Origin: Caldilineaceae bacterium | GTDB taxonomy: Bacteria > Chloroflexota > Anaerolineae > Caldilineales > Caldilineaceae | Length of the DNA stretch: 64,000 nt | Assembly: GCA_019637645.1 (NCBI GenBank) | Contig: JAHBVH010000003.1 | Location: 62,001 to 126,000, forward strand | Direction: 5' to 3' | Shown here: one piece after another, positions 25,178-33,629 of the stretch | Layout: the number at the start of each line of letters is the position of its first letter | Numbering within the stretch: position 1 is the stretch's first letter | The notes under the pieces: generated by a model | Database searches by the model: none | What the model was told of the DNA's origin: nothing | The model's input: the letters and a program-made list of their open reading frames with translations, nothing else | Made by a program: the position numbers and the translations under genes

Positions 25178-26590
25178 ATGTCTGTACCACCAGCGAACCA
25201 ATTGCGGACCTTTACTAAATTTATCTATGGGTTGGGGGACTGGGGTGCTGGCGCGGCGACAACCGCACGCACCCTCTTTTGGCTCTTCTTTATTGTTAGT
25301 GTCATTGGGGTTGATATTAGCTTGGCTGGCTATGCCTTTGTCATTGGCCGCATTTGGGATGGGATCAATGACCCCCTGATCGGGATGATCAGCGACCGCT
25401 TTCGCAGCCGTTGGGGTCGCCGCCGACCTTTTTTGTTGGTGGGCGCTCTACCCTTCGGTCTCGGCTTTTATCTCATGTTCCAACAGCCTCCTGTGACGAG
25501 CGATTGGGCAGTGGCGCTCTACTATGGTATCGTTTTTATTCTTTATGACACCGCCTATACCATTGTCAACGCGCCCTATTCGGCCCTCACTTCCGAATTG
25601 ACCGAAGACTATGACGAACGGAGCAGTCTCGCGGGGTGGCGTGTCGCTAATTCGATTTTTGCTTCGTTGCTCACGGCAGGGACCTTTAAGTTGCTGGCCG
25701 AATCGGTCTTTGCTGGATGGTTTACGGGACCTAATGCCCTCCAACAGGGCTATGCTGTGGCTGGCGCATTGTGGGGGCTACTCATCGCGGCGACGCCTTT
25801 GCTGGTCGTCGCGTTTGTGCGGGAACCCCAACGCGACTATGCCGTTGATACCACCCCCTTTAACTTGCTGCAGACCGCCAAGGAAGTCCTGGCGAATCGT
25901 CCTTTTCGGATTGGTGTGACGATCTACCTCCTCACCTTTACAGCCGTCGATCTGATTACGGCGGTTTTTGTCTGGTTTTTGCTCTATTATATGGAACTCC
26001 GTCCGCCCTTCGACAGCCTCGTCCTGGCTACGGTTTTGGGGGTTGCCTTTCTCTCCATGCCCATTACCATTCAGCTCATGAAACGGTGGGACAAGCGCAC
26101 AACCTATATCCGGATGATGAGCTTTTGGGCCGTGACTATGGTGGCGATTACCTTTTTGCCGCCCGGTAGCCGGACAGAGATTCTGTTGCTAGGGGTGTTG
26201 GCCGGTTTGGGCTATGGCGCGGCCAATGCCATTGCATGGTCGATTGTGGCCGATGTGATCGAGCAAGATGAGTGGCAGACCGGGCAACGGCGCGAAGGGG
26301 TCTATGCCGGTTTTTTAACCGCCTTTCGCAAGATTGCAGCCTCATTGGCGGTGGGGCTATTACTGCCACAGGTGCTGGCCTTTACCGGCTTTGTTGAGGG
26401 CGCGGCAGCAGTTCAGCCACCCGCGGCGGTCTGGGCCTTACGCTTTTTTATGGGCGCGATCCCAGCGCTGCTCCTGTTCTGTTCGATTGGGGTGGCGCTC
26501 CATTATCCGCTGACCCGTGCGGCCCATGCCGAATTGCGCCGTCAACTAGCGGAGCGGCGCGCATTGGGAGCCACCGCGCCAACCCGCTAA
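25178..26590 (+). CDS. GPH-family sugar:cation symporter (MelB-like MFS)
   Basis: A 470-residue, 12-helix membrane transporter. The glycoside-pentoside-hexuronide family signature is clear: GYAFVIGRIWDGINDPLIGMISDR, then RSRWGRRRPF in the first cytoplasmic loop. Members import galactosides, pentosides or glucuronides with Na+ or H+. ATG 25178 has GGAGGAGT directly upstream, so the longer frame from 25151 is unlikely. It stands alone, but GH31 and GH42 glycosidases elsewhere in the window could process its substrates. Confidence 0.9.
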   Translation: MSVPPANQLRTFTKFIYGLGDWGAGAATTARTLFWLFFIVSVIGVDISLAGYAFVIGRIWDGINDPLIGMISDRFRSRWGRRRPFLLVGALPFGLGFYLMFQQPPVTSDWAVALYYGIVFILYDTAYTIVNAPYSALTSELTEDYDERSSLAGWRVANSIFASLLTAGTFKLLAESVFAGWFTGPNALQQGYAVAGALWGLLIAATPLLVVAFVREPQRDYAVDTTPFNLLQTAKEVLANRPFRIGVTIYLLTFTAVDLITAVFVWFLLYYMELRPPFDSLVLATVLGVAFLSMPITIQLMKRWDKRTTYIRMMSFWAVTMVAITFLPPGSRTEILLLGVLAGLGYGAANAIAWSIVADVIEQDEWQTGQRREGVYAGFLTAFRKIAASLAVGLLLPQVLAFTGFVEGAAAVQPPAAVWALRFFMGAIPALLLFCSIGVALHYPLTRAAHAELRRQLAERRALGATAPTR

Positions 26591-26602
26591 GCAACGCTTC
26601 GC

Positions 26603-27613
26603 TTAGCGGTTGGCTAGGGCTGTCCCAATCGCCAAGCCGGAGAGCGCGGACCCTTCGACGCGCGGGCCGCGAAAGGCATCGCCGCCAAAATAGAGCGGGG
26701 GGAGACCTTGGGCGCGAAGATAGCGATCGGGATGGGTAACGGTGGGCAGCGCCTCGCGCCAACGTTGGAGGATTGCTTCGTGGCGGATTACTTTGCCGCG
26801 CATAAAAGGCTGAAGACTGGCCTGAAACGTTGCTAGCAGCTCTTCGTCTGGCGTGGCTGCGTGGCTGGTGCTGTAAGCTGGGCTAGCATGAACCGTGATC
26901 AGGGTCGCGGCTGGGGAAATGCCCTTCTGCCGGTTATCGGCCACCCAACTGAGATCGGCACCGGGACGTTGGAGCGCACCCGGTGCTGGCAGGGTGATCT
27001 CCCCTTCCAGCCAAAAGAGCCCACAGAGGCAAGGCGCATAGACAAGGCGTGCCAAGGCGGCTTGGTCGGCTGGGGCAAGGTCAACGCCACTGGCTTGGAG
27101 GAGGGCCAATGCTTGTGGCACCGGTATGGTAATCACCAATGTATTTGCTTGGTAATGGTCGCCGGTCGCTGTGAACACCTGCCAGCCTGCTGGCGACGGT
27201 TTTACGGTGGTAACCGGTTGGGCCGTGTGAATGGCAACGCCTTGCGCCATACTATGGTCGGCCAAAGCGCGGGCCAAGGCATTCATCCCGCCGTGTACGG
27301 CGTAGCGGGGATAGCCGTCGTTGACGGGCGCAGTCGCGAGCAGGCTGCCATCATTCCACCCTGTCGCCCATTGGTAGACAAGGCCAGCGTGCTGCCATGC
27401 CGTGACATAGCTTTGAAAAGCTGGCTCGCGCACGGTGAAAAACTGCGCACCGCTATCCGCCAAGCCAGGGCCAATGGCACGGGTTGCCAGACGCCCACCA
27501 ACCATGGGTGCTTGCTCAAGCAGAGTCACTTGACGGCCCCTCGCTTGCAGGGATTGGGCCGCCATGAGGCCACTAATCCCTGCGCCAATGATAAGAATGT
27601 CAGTTACTTGCAT
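26603..27613 (-). CDS. Renalase-like FAD/NAD(P)-dependent oxidoreductase
   Basis: A 336-residue flavoprotein with the FAD motif DILIIGAGISGLMAAQ near the N-terminus, GGRLATR (FAD ribityl contact) and a C-terminal FGGDAFRGPRVEGSALSGL motif typical of bacterial renalase-like proteins, which reoxidise abnormal dihydro isomers of NAD(P)H. The start at 27613 is preferred; a short upstream extension in the same frame runs into the IS605 right-end hairpin. The IS element ends about 25 bp from this start codon, so its native promoter has probably been replaced or disturbed. It converges with the symporter gene with only 12 bp between stops. Confidence 0.85.
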   Translation of the reverse strand: MQVTDILIIGAGISGLMAAQSLQARGRQVTLLEQAPMVGGRLATRAIGPGLADSGAQFFTVREPAFQSYVTAWQHAGLVYQWATGWNDGSLLATAPVNDGYPRYAVHGGMNALARALADHSMAQGVAIHTAQPVTTVKPSPAGWQVFTATGDHYQANTLVITIPVPQALALLQASGVDLAPADQAALARLVYAPCLCGLFWLEGEITLPAPGALQRPGADLSWVADNRQKGISPAATLITVHASPAYSTSHAATPDEELLATFQASLQPFMRGKVIRHEAILQRWREALPTVTHPDRYLRAQGLPPLYFGGDAFRGPRVEGSALSGLAIGTALANR

Positions 27614-27637
27614 CGTCAATTTCTCTAGTAACATAAT

Positions 27638-27672
27638 CCCCATACCTAAAGGCAGGGGCTTTATCCCTGACG
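27638..27672 (-). ncRNA. Predicted 3' end of the TnpB omega RNA / IS right end
   Basis: In IS605 elements the guide RNA is transcribed from the 3' part of tnpB through the right-end hairpin, and its guide is the flanking host sequence. Here that region is the stem at 27638-27658 plus the short stretch to the tnpB stop. The RNA is inferred from family knowledge; only the hairpin is seen directly. Confidence 0.45.
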
Positions 27673-28767
27673 CTACAGATAAAAATCAACATCGGTAGTC
27701 GAGATGTTTGGCGTAGTTACGGACGCCCGGCAACGAATGTTCGTCGCCGCGATGTGGTCTGCTAGCCCAGAGAAAGCGCAGTCCACACAAAGGAATTTCG
27801 ATTGGGTTTTACGATTGGCTTTATCGACATGACCACAACAAGGGCAAGTACGGGAAGTGTTACGCGGGTCAACCGCTTTTACCTCAACGCCCATCTGTTT
27901 TGCCTTGTATTCGATAAAGCTGCGGAGTTGGAAGAAAGACCAGCTATGCAATTGTACTCTCTGCGGCTTCCTAGCCGTTACCCGATCACGAATCCCACCC
28001 AACTCTTCCAGGGCGATCCCGCGGTCGGTGTCTTTAGCCTTAGTGACAATATGCTTACTGATCGCGTGGTTAACGTGCTTGGCAAAGCGGCGCTCTTTGC
28101 CAGACAACTTTTTCAGGCGGCGACGGCTGGCCTTCGTGCCTTTCGCTTGCAATTTCTTGCGAAGTCTGCGATGGCGGAAACGGACATTGTTAACCGCCTT
28201 GGCGCTATGAATTTCACCATCGCTATCGACGGCAATATTAACGACGCCCAGGTCAACGCCCAGAAAATCATCTTGGCTGGTCAAAGGCTGTTCCTCAACC
28301 GCGCAGGTGGACAGCAGGTAAAACTCACCGTCTCGATAGACCAAATCCGTTTCACCGCGCTGGCCTTGCAGAAGCTTGGTTTGGTAATCGCCAGCAGAAA
28401 AGGGGATAGTCAAACGACCATCCATTGTCCAGATCGAAACCGTTTGCTTGTCCAGCTTCCAGGCCAATATACGATCATCAAAGGCGACCGCACCAAGTGG
28501 TCTAAACGCGCGGATTGTCTTTTTGTCCAACTTGTAGGCATCCGCCACTTTGCGCACCATCAAACAAGCCGACTGCGCAGAAATGCCAAATTCCTGACGG
28601 ACGGGATGATAGACAAGTTTCTGCAAGGGCACGCGACCAAACACACGGTGATTCCAGGCCAATCGACTAGAAAAGTTGGCAGCGCTGTTAGCCGCTTCCA
28701 TCGTTCGCTTCAAGCTTTCGGCTTGTGCTTCGGTCGGCATAAGTTTGGCCTGTGCCGTCAGTTTCAT
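27673..28767 (-). CDS. tnpB: TnpB RNA-guided endonuclease (IS605 OrfB)
   Basis: A 364-residue TnpB. The split RuvC catalytic residues are all present: D172 in GVDLGVVNIAV, E254 in IALEELGG and D337 in GLADHIAATN. The zinc ribbon has C308/C311 (TCPCCGH) and C327/C330 (FLCVDCAF). The N-terminal HTH/recognition part starts MKLTAQAKLMPTEAQ. TnpB uses an omega RNA from the element's right end to cut the empty donor site and help retain the element. The start overlaps the tnpA stop by one base, so the two are translated from one message. Confidence 0.95.
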   Translation of the reverse strand: MKLTAQAKLMPTEAQAESLKRTMEAANSAANFSSRLAWNHRVFGRVPLQKLVYHPVRQEFGISAQSACLMVRKVADAYKLDKKTIRAFRPLGAVAFDDRILAWKLDKQTVSIWTMDGRLTIPFSAGDYQTKLLQGQRGETDLVYRDGEFYLLSTCAVEEQPLTSQDDFLGVDLGVVNIAVDSDGEIHSAKAVNNVRFRHRRLRKKLQAKGTKASRRRLKKLSGKERRFAKHVNHAISKHIVTKAKDTDRGIALEELGGIRDRVTARKPQRVQLHSWSFFQLRSFIEYKAKQMGVEVKAVDPRNTSRTCPCCGHVDKANRKTQSKFLCVDCAFSGLADHIAATNIRCRASVTTPNISTTDVDFYL

Positions 28768-29171
28768 TAAACGTCTTTCTGCTGTTCTATATACTGCTTA
28801 ATCACAGCTAGGGGTGCGCCCCCAACGGTAGAAACGAAATACGAGTTAGTCCAAAGCGTTGGCAACCTGCTTTTCAGCTTTGGATACTCCTTACGCAAGA
28901 GCCGTGAGCTACGGCCTTTTATCAACTTCACAAAGCGATGGATACCGAACTGTGGATCAACTTCGCAAAGGATATGTACATGGTCAGGCATGATCGCTAG
29001 TTCGATAATCTCAACTTTTAGTTCGGCAGCCAACTCATGTACGATTTGCTTCAGTCGCTCATCTACCTCGTTAACCAAAACCTTTCGGCGGTATTTTGGG
29101 CACCAAACAACGTGGTATTTGCATGAGTATGTGACGTTATTGTTGTGCTTGTATTCTTGCAGCTTACTCAT
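28767..29171 (-). CDS. tnpA: IS200/IS605 Y1 transposase TnpA
   Basis: A 134-residue single-strand transposase. The HUH motif is H64-V65-H66 in MPDHVHILCEV, and the catalytic tyrosine is Y127 in VIKQYIEQ. YHVVWCPKYRRKVL near residues 19-32 is the family's opening signature. It excises and inserts the element as single-stranded DNA by recognising the end hairpins. Length and motifs indicate an active enzyme. Confidence 0.95.
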   Translation of the reverse strand: MSKLQEYKHNNNVTYSCKYHVVWCPKYRRKVLVNEVDERLKQIVHELAAELKVEIIELAIMPDHVHILCEVDPQFGIHRFVKLIKGRSSRLLRKEYPKLKSRLPTLWTNSYFVSTVGGAPLAVIKQYIEQQKDV

Positions 29172-29315
29172 GTAAACATTATACAGAAAAGAGAAGAATA
29201 ATGAAAATACAGGAGACTACAATTCCACTTGGAACACTTGGGGGCTATCCCTCCCCATGCCTAATGGCAGGGGAATCTCGCCCCCAAACCCCCGTTTTCG
29301 TTGAAGTACAGTGTA

Positions 29316-30077
29316 TTACTTGCTTGCTAAAGCTGCTATCGTTGCCGCAACTAGCTGGGCCTGTTGCTCGGCACGGGTGATTGTGGCGGGGTTGTCCCCC
29401 CGTTGTTCTCCATACCAGCCAAATTGGCTGTGATTTCCCCCTTCGATGGGGACAAACTGGCTCTGCGGTGGCAGTAATGACCGGGATGCCTCAATTTTGG
29501 CGACGGTGGCAAGGCCATCCAGGGTGCCGTAGATCGACGTGACAGCTAGGTCATCGCGTCTTGCCAATGAACTACCCTCGCCAGGATAGGCCGCCCATAG
29601 GATCAGCCCCTCTACGGCGTCCGGGTGGTCGGCGACAAACTGGGCGGCCATGGCACCGCCAAGCGAGTGTCCGCCTAAGGTCCAATGGCTGATGGTGGGA
29701 TAGGCCGCGATGACGGCTTGGGCGCGAGTAGGCGCAAAGACTGCTAGGTTGAGCGGCATGGGTACTATGACCACCTGATAGCCCGCCGCTGCGATGGCAT
29801 GGGCTGCTGGCGCATAGGCACGCGGATCAACTAGCGCACCTGGATACAAGATAAAGCCAGCGGTCGCCGTCGGTGTTAGTGGCGTAAAGACCAGCCAAGG
29901 TTCAGTGGTGACCGCCACCGTGTCATCGGATTGTAACGCCAGCACGGCTTCGGGCATGGCTACGGCTGGGCGGCTCGCCCAAACCAAGAAGCCAATAAAG
30001 CAGAGCGCTAGAAGCAAGAGGCCCATTACAATCAGGCGTGTGAGGCGTTGCGGTTTTCGGATAGATTCGTTGGTCAT
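29316..30077 (-). CDS. Membrane-anchored alpha/beta hydrolase
   Basis: A 253-residue hydrolase with one N-terminal membrane helix (LIVMGLLLLALCFIGFLVW, about residues 16-35), so the catalytic domain probably faces outside. The nucleophile elbow is GGHSLGGAMA; the remaining triad is probably the Asp in YGTLDGLA and the His in EGGNHSQFG. It belongs to the dienelactone-hydrolase-like group often annotated as alpha/beta hydrolase 5. Substrate unknown, probably an ester or lipid. ATG 30077 follows a TTG, with AGGAA upstream. The CCACTAT tandem array lies just upstream. Confidence 0.85.
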   Translation of the reverse strand: MTNESIRKPQRLTRLIVMGLLLLALCFIGFLVWASRPAVAMPEAVLALQSDDTVAVTTEPWLVFTPLTPTATAGFILYPGALVDPRAYAPAAHAIAAAGYQVVIVPMPLNLAVFAPTRAQAVIAAYPTISHWTLGGHSLGGAMAAQFVADHPDAVEGLILWAAYPGEGSSLARRDDLAVTSIYGTLDGLATVAKIEASRSLLPPQSQFVPIEGGNHSQFGWYGEQRGDNPATITRAEQQAQLVAATIAALASK

Positions 30078-30101
30078 CAAAATTCCTGCCTTGTCATCAT
30101 T

Positions 30102-30150
30102 CCACTATCCACTATCCACTATCCACTATCCACTATCCACTATCCACTGT
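30102..30150. repeat. CCACTAT heptanucleotide tandem repeat
   Basis: Six perfect copies of CCACTAT and one CCACTGT in direct succession (30102-30150), directly against the stop of the CrtI-family gene. The 7-bp unit makes it prone to copy-number slippage, and it lies in the 73-bp gap that would carry the leader of the alpha/beta hydrolase gene. Confidence 0.9.
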
Positions 30151-31641
30151 CTACTCTTCCAAGATCATCGCTGTCACCACCTTGCTTGATAGGATGACCA
30201 TGGGCACGCCGCCGCCAGGGTGGGTAGTGCCACCCACAAAATAGAGACCGCGGATCGTGGCGCAACGGTTGTGGGGTCGCCGAAAAGCATTGAGCGCTTG
30301 GTTCGAGGATAGCCCATAGAGGGCACCGCGCCACGCGCCGGTGCGCTGCGCCAGATCAACAGGCGTTAGGGCTGTGATATGGCGTAGGCGACTTTGGATA
30401 GGATACCCCACGGCTGCCAATCGATCCAAGATCTGTTGGCGGTACCGCGCCTCTTCCTGCTGCCAGTCAAATTGACTGCCGAGGGGGGGTGCATTGACCA
30501 AGACGAACCAATTTTCGCACCCAGGTGGTGCGTGGGTCGGGTCCGATTTACTGGTGATGGCGACATAGATTGTTGGCTCGCGTGGTGGGCGACCCTGTTG
30601 AAAAATATCGGCAAACTCTTGGCGATAGTCAGGGGCAAAGAAGATGTTGTGGTGGGCCAGCGTGGGATGCTGCTCTTCGACACCCAAGAGCAACACATAG
30701 CCAGAGCACGAGGGTTCGATCTGCTGTAGCTTGTATCGCTGGCGCGCGGTCTTGGGGCTTGGGGGCAAGAGTCGTTCATAGACAGTCGTGACATCGACAT
30801 TGGCAATGACTGTTTGGGCAGCGATCTCGTCGCCAGTGGTCAGCATAATGCCCGTAGCGGCTTCGTTACTGACGGTAATTTGTTGGACGGCTTGACCAAG
30901 GCGTAGCTCGACCCCTAATTCGGTTGCTAGCTGCCGAAGGGCTTGGGCAATGGCATAGATGCCCCCCTGTGAGTACCAAACGCCGCCGGTCAGTTCGACA
31001 TGGGCAATGACCCCCAAGGTGGCAGGTGCTTGATAGGGGCTGGCCCCCACATAGGTTGCAAAGCGCCCCAAAAGTTGGCGCAGGTGGGGCGAGTGGACAA
31101 AGCGTTGGATGCTCTGATCCAGGGTGAGCCAGGGCGCAATTTTGCTGATCTTGCGTGGTGACACCCCCAGGAGGCTACGCCAGTCGGGTGGCTGGTCGTA
31201 GATAAAGGTCGGGCCGGTTATGCTGTGTAGCTCGGCGGCGTGGGCCAAAAAGCGGAGATAGCCCGCCACATCAGCTGGTTCCAGCGCCGCAAGCTGTGCG
31301 GCCAAAGCTGGCCAGTGGTTGGTTAGATCCAGGTAAGTGCCATCGGCATAGAAATAACGGGTGAGGGGTTCAACGGGTTGTAGCGTTAGATAATCGGTGA
31401 GTTGCCGACCGGCGCTTTGAAAAAGTTCTTCCAAGACTGGGCGCATAGTAATGACTGAAGGCCCTGTATCCCACCGAAAGCCATCGGCAACCCACTGGCT
31501 CATTTTGCCGCCAACTTGGGCATTTTGCTCCACCACTGTCACCGCTTGCCCCGCGGCCGCAAGCCGGATCGCGGTGCTGAGCCCGCCAATGCCCGCACCG
31601 ATAATCACAATCGGTTTACGCTGGGAATCTACTTGGGTCAT
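30151..31641 (-). CDS. CrtI-family phytoene desaturase / carotenoid oxygenase-like flavoprotein
   Basis: A 496-residue flavoprotein. The FAD dinucleotide motif VIIGAGIGGLSTAIRLAAAG is near the N-terminus, and GGKMSQW and FRWDTGPSVI follow as in CrtI/CrtN/CrtP. The C-terminal GLYFVGGTTHPGGGVPMV is the carotenoid-desaturase signature. The adjacent glycosyltransferase and PlsY-like gene resemble the staphyloxanthin-type modification set (CrtP, CrtQ, acyltransferase), which suggests the terminal-oxidation variant rather than plain phytoene desaturation; this is inference. It ends the plsY-GT-crt operon, 45 bp after the glycosyltransferase. Confidence 0.85.
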   Translation of the reverse strand: MTQVDSQRKPIVIIGAGIGGLSTAIRLAAAGQAVTVVEQNAQVGGKMSQWVADGFRWDTGPSVITMRPVLEELFQSAGRQLTDYLTLQPVEPLTRYFYADGTYLDLTNHWPALAAQLAALEPADVAGYLRFLAHAAELHSITGPTFIYDQPPDWRSLLGVSPRKISKIAPWLTLDQSIQRFVHSPHLRQLLGRFATYVGASPYQAPATLGVIAHVELTGGVWYSQGGIYAIAQALRQLATELGVELRLGQAVQQITVSNEAATGIMLTTGDEIAAQTVIANVDVTTVYERLLPPSPKTARQRYKLQQIEPSCSGYVLLLGVEEQHPTLAHHNIFFAPDYRQEFADIFQQGRPPREPTIYVAITSKSDPTHAPPGCENWFVLVNAPPLGSQFDWQQEEARYRQQILDRLAAVGYPIQSRLRHITALTPVDLAQRTGAWRGALYGLSSNQALNAFRRPHNRCATIRGLYFVGGTTHPGGGVPMVILSSKVVTAMILEE

Positions 31642-31686
31642 GACAGAGTCGTTCGCTTCGTGAATATGTTGCGTGAATATGGTGCG

Positions 31687-32886
31687 TCAGCGGGTTGCTT
31701 TATGCAAGGTGCGTCCCTTCCATTGCGGGCCGCCATGGCGCCATTGCCACCAAAGGGCTTGCCCAGCAATGTAGGTCATACACAAGACGGAAAAGGGCAT
31801 CCAGAGACTATCATAGAGCCGTTGGCGACTGCTGTAGGCTGTCATCCCACGGATGAGGATACCGGCCACAATGAGGGCCAGGGGCCACAGCGGCCAGCCG
31901 ATCGCCAAGGGCCGATCTGGGTTCGGTATGCCACCTGCAATCAGCCAGAGCCAGGGCGCCACAAAGAGGAGAAGATGAAAGAGGGTGGAAAGGCAAAGGC
32001 GGAAAGTGGATTCACCGTGGCCTGCCAAAATATTTTTCGCGTAGCCGTTTATGGTCTCTTGGCTAGAACGATACATCCGGCAGGAGACAAGGCCAGCGCC
32101 ATCGGCCATGCGCAGGCGGCTGCCACTTGCCTTGATTCGTTGGGCTAAGAGAACATCGTCGAGGACGCGGTCGTGGATCGCGGCATGACCGCCACAGGCG
32201 CGATAGGCACGGCGTTGGAAGAGCAGGCATTGACCATTGGCGGCAGCCGCAAGGGGATAGGGCGTATCGTGTACCAAAGCCACCGGCAAATAGGCCAGAA
32301 CGGCAAAGGCCATTAGAGGAACAACCAGCCGTTCAGCCCAGCGCTGGGTAATTTGCGTGGGCCAAACTGTGAGCAAGTCCGCTTGGGTCGTCTGTTGCAT
32401 AGCCGAGAGGGCTAACAAGGCCCCAGGATGCCATTGCACATCGGCGTCGGTAAAGAGTAGCTGATCATAGCGCGCCAGGTGGGCTAGTTGATGACAGGCC
32501 CAGTTTTTGCCACTCCACCCTATTGGCAGAGTATCACCCCTGACCAGCCGAAAACGGGGATCGCCATCTGCGGCCAAGGTGGCATGCTGGGCGGTGGCGT
32601 CGGTTGAGTGGTCGTCCAGGACGATCAATTCAACGGTTGGATAGGATTGGGCCAAGAGCTGGCTAACCGTTTGACCGATGGTGGCTGATTCATTCCGGGC
32701 TGGGATTAAGATCGAAAGGGGCGGGTAGGCTTGTTCCGTTGCGGGGGGCTGTAACGCATGGGGGGGTGTCAAGCGGGGAAAAGTGAGCAGGTTATACAGG
32801 GCAATGCCACCCATAACGAGCAAGGCCAAGGTCGTGAAACTGGCTAGTAACAGCAGGGACAAAGCCGTCGTGGACAAAGTGATCAT
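31687..32886 (-). CDS. Family 2 glycosyltransferase (CrtQ-like)
   Basis: A 399-residue membrane glycosyltransferase. An N-terminal membrane helix is followed by the GT-A domain: LSILIPARNESATIGQT, VLDDHSTDAT, LLFTDADVQWHP (DxD-like metal site) and a late DDVLLAQRIKAS acceptor segment. Two to three C-terminal membrane helices follow (about 280-370). In carotenoid clusters such enzymes add a sugar to an oxidised carotenoid end. The ATG overlaps the stop of the PlsY-like gene (ATGA), showing translational coupling. Confidence 0.87.
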   Translation of the reverse strand: MITLSTTALSLLLLASFTTLALLVMGGIALYNLLTFPRLTPPHALQPPATEQAYPPLSILIPARNESATIGQTVSQLLAQSYPTVELIVLDDHSTDATAQHATLAADGDPRFRLVRGDTLPIGWSGKNWACHQLAHLARYDQLLFTDADVQWHPGALLALSAMQQTTQADLLTVWPTQITQRWAERLVVPLMAFAVLAYLPVALVHDTPYPLAAAANGQCLLFQRRAYRACGGHAAIHDRVLDDVLLAQRIKASGSRLRMADGAGLVSCRMYRSSQETINGYAKNILAGHGESTFRLCLSTLFHLLLFVAPWLWLIAGGIPNPDRPLAIGWPLWPLALIVAGILIRGMTAYSSRQRLYDSLWMPFSVLCMTYIAGQALWWQWRHGGPQWKGRTLHKATR

Positions 32887-33530
32887 GCCGGCGGTGGTTC
32901 AGTTGGGTGGCTGTGCTGGTTGGCTTTGCCACGCCAACGGGGCGGATGGCGCAGATCGGCGCGGTGTTTCCACGCTAGGATCAGCAAGTTGCCCAGGCCA
33001 ATGAGGCCGATGGTGAGAGGTGTCGGGCGTTCACCCAAGCCATTCCAAGTGGCAGGGGTGAGCCATAAATAGCAGAGCATTCCACTCACTGCGCTGAGTA
33101 CGGCCCATCCATTGGCTCCCAATAGGTAAGTGCTTACACCTAAGAGCAACCCACCCACCGTTGGCCCTTCCCAGCTGGTGAGCCCAGACCAGATACCACC
33201 TGTTGTCGCCACGGCTTTCCCGCCACGTCCCCGCAGAAACGGCGAAAAAGCATGTCCCAATACGGGCAAAAGCGCAATGAGGATCAAAGGGGCGCCGGTG
33301 AGTTTTAGCGAAAAATGGGCCAATGCAACGGGGAGCGCGCCCTTGACAAAATCGAGCAAGAGCGCCACCGCGGCCGCCCCTTTACCGCCAGCGCGCAAGA
33401 CATTGGTTGCGCCAGGGTTGGCGTCCCCATAGTGGCGAATATCTTTGCCCAAAACCAAGCGGCCCACCCAAACGGAAAAAGGGAGGGTACCCATCCAAAA
33501 GGCGAAGAAGGCGAGGAGAAGGGTATTCAC
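32883..33530 (-). CDS. PlsY-type glycerol-3-phosphate acyltransferase family protein
   Basis: A 215-residue multi-spanning membrane protein with both PlsY signatures: DANPGATNVLRAGG (acyl-phosphate and glycerol-phosphate binding) and GHAFSPFLRGRGGKAVAT. Canonical PlsY acylates glycerol 3-phosphate from acyl-phosphate in phospholipid synthesis. Here it begins an operon with a glycosyltransferase and a carotenoid desaturase, so it may instead, or also, acylate a glycosylated carotenoid, replacing CrtO. A basic, His/Pro-rich tail (about 195-215) follows the last helix. The start is a GTG without a strong ribosome-binding site. Confidence 0.85.
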   Translation of the reverse strand: MNTLLLAFFAFWMGTLPFSVWVGRLVLGKDIRHYGDANPGATNVLRAGGKGAAAVALLLDFVKGALPVALAHFSLKLTGAPLILIALLPVLGHAFSPFLRGRGGKAVATTGGIWSGLTSWEGPTVGGLLLGVSTYLLGANGWAVLSAVSGMLCYLWLTPATWNGLGERPTPLTIGLIGLGNLLILAWKHRADLRHPPRWRGKANQHSHPTEPPPA

Positions 33531-33584
33531 AGGTAGCGAATTGTCGGTAGAGTAGGCGTTATGCTGTTTGTCGGTAGGAGCCGA

Positions 33585-33615
33585 TCCCTGCCAGGTTGAC
33601 AGAACCTGGCAGGGA
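33585..33615. terminator. Hairpin between SH3b and plsY-like genes
   Basis: TCCCTGCCAGGTT (33585-33597) and its exact complement AACCTGGCAGGGA (33603-33615) around a 5-base loop. The core CCTGCCAGGTT is a compensated variant of the ACCTGTCAGG palindrome family found at 4239, 7503 and 22482. It lies between two reverse-strand genes and may terminate the SH3b transcript. Confidence 0.65.
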
Positions 33616-33629
33616 ATTACGGATTTGTG

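Larger units (their letters stand above)
27638..29273 (-). mobile_element. IS200/IS605-family insertion sequence (tnpA + tnpB)
   Basis: The element carries tnpA and tnpB in the same direction and is bounded by two related imperfect hairpins typical of this family: 29253-29273 (CCCC, bulged A, TGCC, TAAT, GGCAGGGG) at the tnpA side, and 27638-27658 (CCCCATACCTAAAGGCAGGGG) at the tnpB side. The exact outer cleavage sites extend a little beyond these hairpins and cannot be fixed from one copy. Coordinates given are hairpin to hairpin. Both proteins look intact, so it may be mobile. Confidence 0.88.

Noticed and set aside
27802..28770. 322-codon + strand frame opposite tnpB
   Set aside because: The reverse strand carries a complete TnpB with all catalytic residues; the frame is a shadow.
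30102..30150. CRISPR or iteron-type origin
   Set aside because: The unit is only 7 bp without spacers, and no replication gene or AT-rich unwinding region is adjacent.
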